The notes below the pieces were generated by a model that was not told the origin of the DNA, did no database searches, and saw nothing but the letters and a program-made list of their open reading frames with translations. Shown here one piece after another: positions 34,101 through 42,716 of a stretch of DNA of 64,000 nt. The stretch's first letter is position 1, and each line of letters starts with the position of its first letter. Origin of the DNA: NIOZ-UU13 sp964417935. Lineage in GTDB: Bacteria > Planctomycetota > Phycisphaerae > Sedimentisphaerales > Anaerobacaceae. The stretch is taken from contig CAYQKF010000001.1 in NCBI GenBank assembly GCA_964417935.1, positions 1-64,000 on the forward strand, written 5' to 3'. A program made the translations under genes and the position numbers.

Positions 34101-34300
34101 ACGTTGTCGCTCCAAGCGATCCCCTGGGGGCCTTTGAAGGACGCATGGGGACAGTGCTGTGTGCGTTCGCCGCATCCGACGGCAGGAAGTTAGCCGAGTA
34201 CAAGCTGGATTCACCGCCAATCTTCGATGGTATGATTGCCGCCAATGGGCGATTATATATATCTACCCGAGATGGTCGATTGGTATGTATGGGTAAGTAA
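31103..34300 (+). CDS. Secreted methyltransferase-like/PQQ-type beta-propeller fusion protein (paralog 1)
   Basis: A 1065-residue exported protein with signal peptide (FFAIIVCLLAMSFVLSA). Residues about 35-160 are a class I methyltransferase fold: motif I VVHIGCGDGKLTAAL, acidic loop VHGLDANVDNVEKA, motif IV LINLIVSEDLG, then VMRVLAPRGMAYI. From about residue 165 (EIDEWTHWLHDATGNAVA) the rest is PQQ-type propeller blades: LTALDAATGRLVRTYEG, LYALSAKTGKLLWKHRY, AINADKGKTLWTYTAAGRV and WVYCLTASDGKLAWRF. The fold is clear, the activity is not: S-adenosylmethionine is not expected outside the cytoplasm, so the first domain may bind another ligand. GGATAGG precedes the ATG. A paralog follows after a 167-bp inverted-repeat element. 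Confidence 0.8.
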   Translation: MKKKSRFFAIIVCLLAMSFVLSAERPQRKPQERRARQVLDATGLKGGLVVHIGCGDGKLTAALCANDSYLVHGLDANVDNVEKARENIRSLGLYGKVSAQLFSGDRLPYADNLINLIVSEDLGKVPMDEVMRVLAPRGMAYIGKEGNRTKTIKPWPKEIDEWTHWLHDATGNAVAQDMLVGPPRHLQWVANPLWSRHHDTVPSVSAMVSSGGRLFYISDEAPAGIDGTVPDRWFLVARDGFNGVLLWKRAMPEWGWRQWSATWHGRFNQPSHLPGRLVAVGDTVYITLGFNAPLTALDAATGRLVRTYEGTDNTDEILYHEGLLVLALNNETRKPAKDKRTPINKSICVIEAETGNMLWKKGNYQGLRSKADSVEPFGPLGMVVAGGRIFLMDNDSVISLDLKTGHELWRVPRPEVSEFVALFGMRMNDLCVLVCHNDIVLYAQPEMQIRDPWHTIPGTLYALSAKTGKLLWKHRYGGWAHFYQPDIFVIDNLVWIHEHVNAQEGQGKTLKKHQLIPKQDTLDYAVLGLDPATGEVKRRFSTRETFNVGHHHRCYRNKATARFLLTSRRGVEFLDTKSGENKLHHWVRGGCLYGIVPCNGLLYLTPHPCDCYIATKLNGFFALAPESSVRKVPRSISDADRFERGPAYSKIDNENSKIENPSDWPTYRHDPQRTGTTKSAVPTDIKRLWQVEIGGKLTPGVVADGKLFVASVDTHTIHAINADKGKTLWTYTAAGRVDSPPTIYRGLVLFGSADGWVYCLTASDGKLAWRFNAAPRQRLVGAFGQLESAWPVNGSVLVKDGIAYVAAGRSSYLDQGIFLYLLDPETGKVAGEKVVYSPDPETDRMPPGDHRTIPGVLADILVSDGDSVYMRQMKVFGGEGEDAPHILSTAGFLDDSWFNRTQWSIASNAHGQMLVFDNESAYGVQAYPSISRKNVFHPGEKGYLLFASDLQTSSGRRPIDVRNTSSKQRQMRAKWSLHVPVRVMALVLADNTVFAAGTPDVVAPSDPLGAFEGRMGTVLCAFAASDGRKLAEYKLDSPPIFDGMIAANGRLYISTRDGRLVCMGK

Positions 34301-34312
34301 ACTTGAAAAGAG

Positions 34313-34479
34313 TTCTGCAAAATTGCAGGTTAGGCATATATTATTTAAGAAAAATAATTTTTGATTTTCTTATAGAATCCTATAACTGTTTATTGTGCAA
34401 GAGCTTACTGTTTGAAAAGAAAAAAACAAAACAACGTTTTTTTCTTTCCAAAGTATGCCTAACCTGCAATTTTGCAGAA
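34313..34479. mobile_element. Small element with perfect 26-bp inverted arms
   Basis: Left arm 34313-34338 and right arm 34454-34479 are exact inverted copies (the arm contains TTCTGCAAAATTGCAGG and GTTAGGCATA). The 115-base AT-rich interior has no gene. Each arm also contains a small inner hairpin (CTGCAA/TTGCAG). A degraded third arm, TATGCCTAACCTcgATTTTGCAG, lies at 62159-62183 with no partner. The arms resemble a MITE-like unit or a paired regulatory stem; no target-site duplication was identified. Confidence 0.55.
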
Positions 34480-34511
34480 GCCTTAAACTTGAACAGAAAG
34501 GAGATTTAATT

Positions 34512-37500
34512 ATGACTGCAAGAACAGAGACAAAGTGGATTAGCACAACGGTTATTTTGGTATTGGCATTGGTGATTGGCGTCCCTGTCGCCGGCGCTGA
34601 ACAACATTCCTCCGCGGAGCGTGAGCAAGCGCGGAAAATCCTGGATGCCAGTAATGTGCAGGGAGGTCTCATCGTCCACATCGGCTGCGGAGATGGGAAG
34701 CTCACTGCCGCGTTGTGCGCAAATGACGGCTATCTCGTCCACAGCCTGGACACAGATATAAAGAATATCGAAAAGGCCCGCAAGCACATCCAGTCGCTTA
34801 AGCTCTACGGGAAGGTTTCGGTCGACCGCTTGAACGGCAGCCGTCTTCCATACATCGACAACCTGGTCAACCTCGTCGTCTCGGAGCAGCTTGGCGGAAT
34901 TACTATGAGCGAGGTCATGCGGGTCCTGGCCCCTAATGGTGCAGCCTACATTAAGAAGGCTGGACGGTGGGCCAAGACCGTCAAGCCGCGCCCCAAAGAT
35001 ATCGACGAATGGACGCATTACCTTTACGATGCAGCCGGCAACGCAGTCTCGCATGACCAGGTAGTTGACCCGCCTGCTCATCTGCAATGGGTGGGAAGCC
35101 CAAGATGGTCGCGGCATCACGACCGTATGGCGAGTATGAGTGCGCTGGTATCAGCAAATGGCCGTATCTTTTACATCTTTGACGAGGGCCCCACAGCCAT
35201 CATCCAATTGCCGCAGGAGCGAACCCTCATTGCCCGGGACGCGTTCAACGGTACTATTCTGTGGAAACGACCGATTCCATCGTGGCATACTCATTTGTGG
35301 CCTTTTAAGAGTGGGCCGGCCCATCTGCCGCGCCGCTTAGTGGCCGTTGGGGACACGGTATATGTTACGCTTGGTTTTCAGGCGCCGCTGACTGCGCTTG
35401 ATGCAGCAACAGGAAAGACTATCCGGACATATAAAAACACGGACGCCACCGAAGAAATTATCGCTTCTGACGGCGTGCTGTTCCTGATGGCCAACGATAC
35501 TCCGATGAACTATAACGAATATAAACCCGAAACCAACAATATCGGGCAAGCTAAGACCCGTGTGGCCAAGGAGTGGCCGTGGGACGAGCGACCAAGACGC
35601 ATTATGGCGATTAAGGCAGACACAGACCAGCTTCTCTGGAGCAAAAAATTTCGGGTCGTTCCTCTGACACTGGCGGCTGACCAGAAGAGAGTGCTCTTCC
35701 ACGATGGCCAGAAGATTATATGCCTCAATCGCACCAACGGCGAGCAGCTTTGGGCATCACAGCCGGTCTCAAGACGTCCTTCCATCCCAACAAACTTTGG
35801 GCCGACATTGGTCGTGTACAAAGACGTTGTCTTGTTTTCAGGCGGTGACAGGTCAATGTCGGCGTTGTCTGCTGATACCGGTATAACACTTTGGACATCC
35901 GACCACCCTCGTTCAGGCCACAATTCTCCTGAAGACCTTCTTGTGGTTGGTGGGCTTGTCTGGTCGGGGGCAATAGCAGCCGGCAAAGATTCGGGTGTAT
36001 TCACCGGACGGGACCTGTACACCGGCCAGGTCAAAAACCAGTTTCCGCCCGACGTCGATACTTACTGGTTCCATCATCGATGCTACCGGGCAAAGGCAAC
36101 AGACCGCTGGCTCCTGCCGTCCAGGACAGGCATCGAATTCGTTGACTTCCAGAACAATCACTGGACGACGCATCACTGGGTTCGAGGCGGCTGTCTCTAC
36201 GGTATTATGCCATGCAACGGCCTTGTCTATGCACCGCCACATTCCTGCGCCTGTTACATCGATGCCAAGCTGTACGGATTCAACGCCCTGGCTCCTAAAT
36301 CCAAAACCAGAAAGCTCCCGAGGAAGGTATCTGATACCGATAGACTCGAACGCGGTCCTGCATACGGAAAAATCGACAATCGACAATCAGAACTCGAAAA
36401 TCCAGGCGATTGGCCTACTTATCGTCACGATGCCGAACGCAGCGGCTTCACAAACACACAAGTCCCCGTTGAGTTGAAACGCGCCTGGGAAACTAATCTG
36501 GGCGGCAAGCTCAGCAGTGTCGTAGTCGGCGGGAACAGGGTTTTTGTGGCTTCAATAGATACCCACACCGTACATTCCCTCGATGCAAAGAACGGCAAGA
36601 CACTTTGGAGCTACACGGCCGGAGGACGGGTTGACTCGCCGCCGACGATATATCAGGGCCGGGTCATGTTTGGCTCGGCTGACGGCTGGGTCTATTGCCT
36701 GCGCGCCTCCGATGGCGAGCTGGCCTGGCGTTTCCGAGCAGCGCCGGCAGACCTGCGATTGACGTCATTCGAGCAATTGGAATCCGCCTGGCCGGTTCAC
36801 GGCAACGTGCTTGTGCAGGACGATATTGCCTACTGTGTCGCCGGAAGGTCAATGTTCCTCGACGGCGGCCTGCGTTTGTTACGGCTTGACCCAAAAACGG
36901 GCCGAAAAATATCCGAGAACATTCTCGACGACCGCGACCCGAAGACCGGCGAGAATCTGCAAGTCCACGTCAAAGGCCTGAATATGCCACCAGCACTTGC
37001 GGACATCCTCTCAAGTGACGGCAAGTACCTTTACATGCGGATCCAGCGTTTTGACCTTAACGGCATACGCCAGCATATCGCCCCGACCGATGTTACCGAC
37101 CAGTTGGGCGAAGGACGGCATCTGCTCTGTTCGACGGGTATGCTGGACGGCTCATGGTTCCACCGCTCATACTGGATATTCGGCAAGAGCATTGCTTCGG
37201 GCGCCGGCGGCTGGCCCCGGGCCGGTCGAGTTACCCCTGCCGGACGATTGCTGGTTGTTGATGATTCCAACGTCTATGGTTACGGCCGCAAGCTGGAATA
37301 CTACAAATGGACGACACCTATGGAATATCATCTTTTTGCCAGTGACAGAGAACCTGAAATCGTTAAAAGAGCGGCCCGAAAGCAAACAGCCAAACTAACA
37401 CCTCGGCAGCAGAGACAGCAGAAAAAGAAACAGAGCAGCGCTGCCCCCACCACCAGGCCGCTCTATTATTGGTCGCGGGAAGCACCGCTTTACGTCCGTG

Positions 37501-37796
37501 CTATGGTCCTGGCGAACAAAACCCTCTTCATCGCAGGCCCACCTGACATAATCGACGAAGAACAGATATTCAAAAACCTTGGTGCACCGGTCGTTGCCAG
37601 GGAACTTCGCGAACAAACTTCGGCCTTTGATGGACAAAAGGGCGCTTTGCTGCATGTGGTTTCGGCCTCCGATGGCAAGAAACTGGCGGAATACAAACTC
37701 GAAACCGTACCGGTTTGGGACGGGATGGCCGCCGCTAATGGGCGACTCTACCTTTCAATGAAAAACGGCCGAGTACAATGTTTCGAAGGTAAGTAG
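34512..37796 (+). CDS. Secreted methyltransferase-like/PQQ-type beta-propeller fusion protein (paralog 2)
   Basis: A 1094-residue paralog of the preceding gene, same domain order: signal peptide (WISTTVILVLALVIGVPVAGA), methyltransferase fold (LIVHIGCGDGKLTAAL, VHSLDTDIKNIEKA, LVNLVVSEQLG), then the long propeller region with repeated xALDAxTGKxxW-like blade motifs, ending WDGMAAANGRLYLSMKNGR. AAAGGAG just upstream of the ATG at 34512 sets the start. The two copies stay alignable throughout, with a Lys/Gln-rich insertion here at about residues 955-985. Expected outside the cytoplasm. Together with the sulfatases that follow it suggests processing or sensing of a complex glycan, but no activity is established. 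Confidence 0.8.
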   Translation: MTARTETKWISTTVILVLALVIGVPVAGAEQHSSAEREQARKILDASNVQGGLIVHIGCGDGKLTAALCANDGYLVHSLDTDIKNIEKARKHIQSLKLYGKVSVDRLNGSRLPYIDNLVNLVVSEQLGGITMSEVMRVLAPNGAAYIKKAGRWAKTVKPRPKDIDEWTHYLYDAAGNAVSHDQVVDPPAHLQWVGSPRWSRHHDRMASMSALVSANGRIFYIFDEGPTAIIQLPQERTLIARDAFNGTILWKRPIPSWHTHLWPFKSGPAHLPRRLVAVGDTVYVTLGFQAPLTALDAATGKTIRTYKNTDATEEIIASDGVLFLMANDTPMNYNEYKPETNNIGQAKTRVAKEWPWDERPRRIMAIKADTDQLLWSKKFRVVPLTLAADQKRVLFHDGQKIICLNRTNGEQLWASQPVSRRPSIPTNFGPTLVVYKDVVLFSGGDRSMSALSADTGITLWTSDHPRSGHNSPEDLLVVGGLVWSGAIAAGKDSGVFTGRDLYTGQVKNQFPPDVDTYWFHHRCYRAKATDRWLLPSRTGIEFVDFQNNHWTTHHWVRGGCLYGIMPCNGLVYAPPHSCACYIDAKLYGFNALAPKSKTRKLPRKVSDTDRLERGPAYGKIDNRQSELENPGDWPTYRHDAERSGFTNTQVPVELKRAWETNLGGKLSSVVVGGNRVFVASIDTHTVHSLDAKNGKTLWSYTAGGRVDSPPTIYQGRVMFGSADGWVYCLRASDGELAWRFRAAPADLRLTSFEQLESAWPVHGNVLVQDDIAYCVAGRSMFLDGGLRLLRLDPKTGRKISENILDDRDPKTGENLQVHVKGLNMPPALADILSSDGKYLYMRIQRFDLNGIRQHIAPTDVTDQLGEGRHLLCSTGMLDGSWFHRSYWIFGKSIASGAGGWPRAGRVTPAGRLLVVDDSNVYGYGRKLEYYKWTTPMEYHLFASDREPEIVKRAARKQTAKLTPRQQRQQKKKQSSAAPTTRPLYYWSREAPLYVRAMVLANKTLFIAGPPDIIDEEQIFKNLGAPVVARELREQTSAFDGQKGALLHVVSASDGKKLAEYKLETVPVWDGMAAANGRLYLSMKNGRVQCFEGK

Positions 37797-37800
37797 GAAA

Positions 37801-37876
37801 CACAGATGACACAGATTGGGATTGATTAGCACAGATAAATCTGTGAAATCTGTAATAATCGGTGAAATCTGTGGAG
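37801..37876. repeat. ACAGATTTCACAG word repeats, copy 1
   Basis: Words ACACAGAT, AAATCTGTGAAATCTGT and GAAATCTGTGG repeat through the leader of the sulfatase gene. The same words occur inverted at 58170-58190 and 59020-59070. Confidence 0.6.
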
Positions 37877-37885
37877 ACAAACGCG

Positions 37886-39328
37886 ATGAAGAATTCCACG
37901 ACAACGCGAAGACAGTTTTTGAAAGCAAGTGCCGCGATAGCAACTGTGGCACTAGGACACGGAACAGGTGCGAGCATTTTGGCACAGCAACGATTATCAC
38001 CTCGGTTGCAAAGCTCTGATACGGGAGGTCCTCAACGCAGGCAAAACGTGCTGTTTATCGTGGTCGATGACCTGAATAATTCACTCGGTTGTTACGGCCA
38101 TTCTGTAGTCAAATCTCCCAACATTGACCGGCTGGCTGCGCGTGGCATTCGTTTTGACCGTGCTTACTGTCAATTCACGATTTGCAATCCGAGTCGCACA
38201 TCGTTTCTGACCGGGCTAAGGCCGGATTCAACCGGCATTTTCAACAACACTACCCCTTTGGTGTCGAAGCTGCCGGATGCCGTAACTCTACCACAGTTGT
38301 TCCGCAAAAACGGATACTTTACAGCTCGCGTTGGAAAAGTTTTTCATTCAGCCAAAAATATGGATGACCCTCAAGCGTGGGACGTAACATCTGACCCTAA
38401 AGGAACACTACTGGGCAAAAAAGGGCAAGGGAGGAACCTTACCGGCGGTCGAGTCCGATGGTGCCGATGGCTTGCTGCCCAGGGGGATGACGAGGATCAG
38501 CCTGATGGTCAAGTTGCCGCAGAAGCTGAACGCCTGCTGGAACAACATCGCCGTGGCCCGTTTTTCATTGCGGTCGGATTTCACAAGCCGCACGACCCGT
38601 TTATTGCACCGAAACGATATTTCGACCTTTATCCACTCGAGCGTTTGAGGCCGCCAAAAGACCCACCCGACCGCTCTGCCGAGCTTCCCCAGGCAATCGC
38701 AAGCGGCTGGAAAGCTGATTTCGACCGTTTCACCGACCGGGAGCGACGCGAGTTTATGCGTGCCTATTATGCCGGGATATCGTTTATGGACGCACAAGCC
38801 GGAAAGATAATCGCAACTCTGGACCGTCTGGAGCTCTGGCAAAATACTACGGTGGTGTTTTTCGGCGACCATGGTTATCATCTTGGCGAACGCGGCTGGT
38901 GGAATAAGAACACCGTGTTTGAATTGTCAGCGAGGGCTCCTCTGATTGTCGTAACACCCCAAATGAAAAGGAAGGATAAGAGTTGTTCGCAAATTGTAGA
39001 ATTCGTGGATATCTATCCCACACTGGCAGACTTGTGCGAGCTGCCGCCGCCTGCGAATCTGGAAGGGACCAGCTTTAAGCCGTTACTCGACAACCCGAAG
39101 CTTTCCTGGAAGAAAGCAGCGTTTACGCAGGTACAACGCGGCAGTATAGCCGGCCGTTCCGTGCGAACCGAGCGCTGGCGCTATACAGAGTGGGACCGGG
39201 GCAAGCAGGGCGTAGAATTGTATGACCACAACACCGACCCCGGAGAATACTACAACCTTGCTCATGACCCTCAGCACACCCAGACCATCGCAGAGCTAAG
39301 GAAATTACTTCGGCAGTCTATGGGATAA
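37886..39328 (+). CDS. Tat-exported sulfatase, iduronate-2-sulfatase-like
   Basis: Type I formylglycine sulfatase of 480 residues that removes sulfate esters from sugars. Twin-arginine signal (TTRRQFLKASAAIAT), metal site VVDDLNNSLGCYG (Asp61/Asp62), catalytic CNPSR with Cys100, the residue converted to formylglycine by a maturase, GKVFH, HKPHDPF, FFGDHGYHLGE (Asp/His metal ligands) and KNTVFE. These resemble iduronate-2-sulfatases and planctomycete relatives. Start at the ATG at 37886, since the Tat motif begins there and GGAG lies upstream; a GTG 24 bases earlier is in frame. Followed after 34 bases by a second sulfatase, so probably one operon. Confidence 0.88.
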   Translation: MKNSTTTRRQFLKASAAIATVALGHGTGASILAQQRLSPRLQSSDTGGPQRRQNVLFIVVDDLNNSLGCYGHSVVKSPNIDRLAARGIRFDRAYCQFTICNPSRTSFLTGLRPDSTGIFNNTTPLVSKLPDAVTLPQLFRKNGYFTARVGKVFHSAKNMDDPQAWDVTSDPKGTLLGKKGQGRNLTGGRVRWCRWLAAQGDDEDQPDGQVAAEAERLLEQHRRGPFFIAVGFHKPHDPFIAPKRYFDLYPLERLRPPKDPPDRSAELPQAIASGWKADFDRFTDRERREFMRAYYAGISFMDAQAGKIIATLDRLELWQNTTVVFFGDHGYHLGERGWWNKNTVFELSARAPLIVVTPQMKRKDKSCSQIVEFVDIYPTLADLCELPPPANLEGTSFKPLLDNPKLSWKKAAFTQVQRGSIAGRSVRTERWRYTEWDRGKQGVELYDHNTDPGEYYNLAHDPQHTQTIAELRKLLRQSMG

Positions 39329-39362
39329 TAAAAATCTATCATACATGATTGGAGAAAGTAAT

Positions 39363-40820
39363 ATGGTACAAAGTATAACCCGCAGGAACTTCCTAAAACG
39401 CTTCGCTACCGGAGCCCTTGGTGTAGCAGGTGCTTTGATACCGGCAGCTTCTTTGTATGCAAGGGAAAATAAACGTAACAGACGACCCAATATTGTTATG
39501 TATATCTCCGATGATCATGGGCTGGATTTCCTGGGTTGTTACGGGAATAAAGATATTCAAACTCCCAACATTGATTCCTTTGCAAAAGAGGGAATGCTGT
39601 TTTCAAACATGTTCGCCGCCTCGCCAACGTGCGCTCCTTCCCGTTCGGTATTGTGGACGGGACTTTATTCCGCACGAAATGGCTGCATGGGAAATCACAC
39701 TGTCTGTCGGGACGATATCACGTCACTGCCGAGGTATCTGGGCCGTTTGGGCTACCGGGTCGTACTGGCGAACAAATTTCATGCCAAGCCGAAAAAAGTC
39801 TTCAGTTTCGAATACATTAATGCCGGACTGCCTCACAACCCCGACAATCACAGAGTATATCGCAGGGAAGGTCTGAATGTCAGGGCCGTCGATGAGTTTC
39901 TCGCAGAACATTCCAAAGAGCAGCCCGATAAGCCTTTATGTATGATTCTTGCCGACAGCAGCCCGCATGTCACCTGGGAGCCGAACAAGATCTACGACCC
40001 GGCTAAATTGCGATTACCTCCATATATTGTTGACACAGAACTAACCCGAAGGGCTATGGCTAATTACTTCCAGGATATTACTACTATGGACAAACGCGTC
40101 GGAGAAGCCAGAATCCTGTTGAAAAAATATGGTTTTGAAGATAATACGCTCTTCATTTATACTTCGGACCAGGGTTCTGAATGGCCGCATTCAAAATGGA
40201 CTGTATATGATACCGGCATTCATGTGCCCTTTATCGCTGTCTGGCCGGGAAAAATCAAGACTCGTTCAGTCTGTGACGCCATGATTTCCTTTGTCGATAT
40301 TACACCAACTTTTATTGATATTGCAAACGGACAGCAGCCGGGAGGTTTGGACGGAAAAAGTTTTTTAGATGTATTGTTCGGCAAAACCAAAACCTTCCAC
40401 AAATATATTTATGCCAGCCATACACGTGACGGCAATATGAATGTCTTTCCTCAGCGCGGCGTTCGGGATACCCGCTATAAGTATATCCTGAATCTTCGTC
40501 CCGAGAACACCTGGACGACGCATTTTACAAAAGTGCCGGGCATCCCCGAAAGTCATAAGCAAGTCTGGGACACCTGGGTCGAAAAAGCCAAAACCGACCC
40601 ACGAGTTGCCAAACTGCTCGATATTATTGAGCATCACCCGGCCGAAGAACTATATGATTTGCAAACGGATCCTTATGAACTTAACAATATTGCCGGTAAA
40701 TCCGAGGCCAGGTCTATTCTCAGGAAAATGCGGCAACAGTTAAAGAAATGGATGACCTCCCAAAATGATCCGGCTCTAAAGGACAGCCATAAGAGTTCCG
40801 CCAAAGGCAAAAGGCGGTAG
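39363..40820 (+). CDS. Tat-exported sulfatase, N-sulfoglucosamine sulfohydrolase-like
   Basis: Second type I sulfatase (485 residues). Twin-arginine signal (TRRNFLKRFATGALG), metal site YISDDHGLDFLGCYG, catalytic CAPSR at Cys90 with SVLWTGLYSARNG, then LADSSPHVTW, TTMDKRVGEA, YTSDQGSEWPHSKW and ISFVDITPTFID. The pattern fits heparan N-sulfatase-like enzymes, common in planctomycetes with many sulfatases, but substrate cannot be fixed from sequence. The ATG at 39363 follows GGAGAAAG; an earlier in-frame ATG at 39345 is less well placed. Ends in a basic tail (SHKSSAKGKRR). It is convergent with the anti-sigma gene. Confidence 0.88.
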   Translation: MVQSITRRNFLKRFATGALGVAGALIPAASLYARENKRNRRPNIVMYISDDHGLDFLGCYGNKDIQTPNIDSFAKEGMLFSNMFAASPTCAPSRSVLWTGLYSARNGCMGNHTVCRDDITSLPRYLGRLGYRVVLANKFHAKPKKVFSFEYINAGLPHNPDNHRVYRREGLNVRAVDEFLAEHSKEQPDKPLCMILADSSPHVTWEPNKIYDPAKLRLPPYIVDTELTRRAMANYFQDITTMDKRVGEARILLKKYGFEDNTLFIYTSDQGSEWPHSKWTVYDTGIHVPFIAVWPGKIKTRSVCDAMISFVDITPTFIDIANGQQPGGLDGKSFLDVLFGKTKTFHKYIYASHTRDGNMNVFPQRGVRDTRYKYILNLRPENTWTTHFTKVPGIPESHKQVWDTWVEKAKTDPRVAKLLDIIEHHPAEELYDLQTDPYELNNIAGKSEARSILRKMRQQLKKWMTSQNDPALKDSHKSSAKGKRR

Positions 40821-40859
40821 CTATCAGCTCACTTAAATATGAAATCTCTCTTTTGTAAA

Positions 40860-42716
40860 CTACTTCGGCAAATTCTTTGAGTCAAAAATCCCTTTAGGAA
40901 ACTGCGGGTTAGTTTTAAGGTACACAGTTTCGATATGTGTGGGTTCTTCTAAATTGGCCGTATCATTATTCAACCACGTCTTAATCTTCTTTGGGTACCA
41001 TTGTCCTGTATCGGTTCGGGCAAGTTCTGCCACTTCACGGATACTAGTAAGGTCTTCTGGGATGATATTGGGGTCTACTCCATAAAGCCAAGATTTGTCT
41101 TTCTGCCAAGGCGCGTTCCGCAGTTGATAATATTCTTGTCTTATACAGATGCAGTCCCGCTGTTGATCAAGGTAATACAACGACTTCTGAGGTAGAGTTA
41201 CATGTTTTCCGCTATGGTCTACCCGTCCTGAGAATAGCAGCTCAATACAAATCAAATTATTTCTTTTCGCATAATCCGTTTCGAATATTTTTAACTCTCG
41301 GCCGGATCCGATCCACCCAATACTAATATTAGGCCAGCTAATATCATCCAGACCTTTATGATTTGGATTATGTCCTTTCGTTCGGTGGTTTTTCAAGCGA
41401 TTAGGCAGACCATACACGTGATAATCATATTTACCATCGTAAAGGAAAACCTCCCTCAATTCACTGTTTTTGTTACTTGTCCACCAACTAAGCAATGAAT
41501 CGAAGTTTGGCTCCGTCTCATTTGGGTACTCTCTCCAATTTGCTGTGCGTCTCTTAGCAATGTGACGTTCCGTCATCATCGAATTGCCATTGCAGTAAGT
41601 TATTCTTGCCACGCCTGGTTGTACGCTTTCCCTTGGCCACTCCATTGTCACAATAACAATGTATTTATGAGGGAACTTTTCTCGATGAGAACGATAATTT
41701 GCTAAGACCTCAGACACATCCACTTGCGGAAGATTGTTCACCACGCTTGCTGCTCTTGGCACTCCGAGATCATATATATCTTTTGGCCCACTGTTTGGGT
41801 ATTCGAATTCAATCTCTCCATCCATTACAACATTTCCATTTGCGTCGACACCTTTCACCTGAGCTGCAAATAGTAGTTTTGAATGGGTCTGAATATACAA
41901 TCGTAAAGTATGACTTTCATTATTCAGTCCCACAGATGAAATAGATATCTCTTGAACTTGAGCTCTTTGACCATTATATTCACCTTGTTTTGTGATAATT
42001 TGCGCGCCCTGTTCTTTCATCATCTTATGCATGCTCTCAAGAAGCGAAGCCGGAGAAGACAAGTTCAAAGGGAAATCATCTTCGGAGGCATAGTCTATTG
42101 AGATTCTATGCTCTTGCGGGTCATATTCATATTTCTTGTGTTCTCTAATATTCCAAAAGATAATCTTACCTTTAGCGTTTTTACTCGCAAAAATTTTTGA
42201 CTTGAAACCGACCCACTGCTCAGCAGATCCGGTTATACCCCTTTCAAAACCGCTACTTATTTGATGCATCCACGGCACGTTTTTCATTGCTTCGGAAATA
42301 TCGGCGAATGCAATCGTCGTAAAGCCAACCGGTTTGCAGAACTGATTAATGCTTATTATCACCGCTATAACTATCACTGCTGCAGCGGCTAATTTTGTAA
42401 TTGGACTTTTCATAATTACACTCAACATCACCTTGACGGTTTTTCTTGATCTTATATATATTTGAGGTACCGACAGATCGTGTTTATCAAGCTGCTTGAC
42501 AAGGCTGTTTTGTAGGCTTTCACTTCTATCGGCGATTGCTTGAAAAGCCGAGCGAATCGTTTCCTCCTCGTCCACAAGGGCCTGATATAAAGATCGACAG
42601 GTTTCGCAGATATCGATATGTTTCTTAAGCTCATCAGCAGCCTGGGGCTCTAACTCACCGAGCAAAAAGGCTGTGATTGCTTCACGGCGGTTTTGACAAT
42701 CACTGTGATTATTCAT
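40860..42716 (-). CDS. Zinc-finger anti-sigma factor with large C-terminal extracytoplasmic domain
   Basis: A 618-residue membrane protein that should hold the neighbouring ECF sigma factor. The cytoplasmic N-terminus has the zinc-binding anti-sigma signature HIDICETC (H-x3-C-x2-C, about residues 31-38) after GELEPQAADELKK. One membrane helix (ITKLAAAAVIVIAVIISI, about 105-122) leads to about 490 residues outside the cytoplasm. These begin with FADISEAMKNVPWMH and are mixed alpha/beta; the region is much larger than in most anti-sigma factors and probably senses a ligand or lipoprotein-like cargo. The ATG at 42716 overlaps the sigma stop codon (ATGA), so the two are translationally coupled. 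An earlier in-frame start is possible but would lie within the sigma gene. Confidence 0.82.
   Translation of the reverse strand: MNNHSDCQNRREAITAFLLGELEPQAADELKKHIDICETCRSLYQALVDEEETIRSAFQAIADRSESLQNSLVKQLDKHDLSVPQIYIRSRKTVKVMLSVIMKSPITKLAAAAVIVIAVIISINQFCKPVGFTTIAFADISEAMKNVPWMHQISSGFERGITGSAEQWVGFKSKIFASKNAKGKIIFWNIREHKKYEYDPQEHRISIDYASEDDFPLNLSSPASLLESMHKMMKEQGAQIITKQGEYNGQRAQVQEISISSVGLNNESHTLRLYIQTHSKLLFAAQVKGVDANGNVVMDGEIEFEYPNSGPKDIYDLGVPRAASVVNNLPQVDVSEVLANYRSHREKFPHKYIVIVTMEWPRESVQPGVARITYCNGNSMMTERHIAKRRTANWREYPNETEPNFDSLLSWWTSNKNSELREVFLYDGKYDYHVYGLPNRLKNHRTKGHNPNHKGLDDISWPNISIGWIGSGRELKIFETDYAKRNNLICIELLFSGRVDHSGKHVTLPQKSLYYLDQQRDCICIRQEYYQLRNAPWQKDKSWLYGVDPNIIPEDLTSIREVAELARTDTGQWYPKKIKTWLNNDTANLEEPTHIETVYLKTNPQFPKGIFDSKNLPK

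Noticed and set aside
35510..36034. Long minus-strand frames within the propeller genes
   Set aside because: Shadows of GC-rich coding DNA; no ribosome binding sites or domain features.
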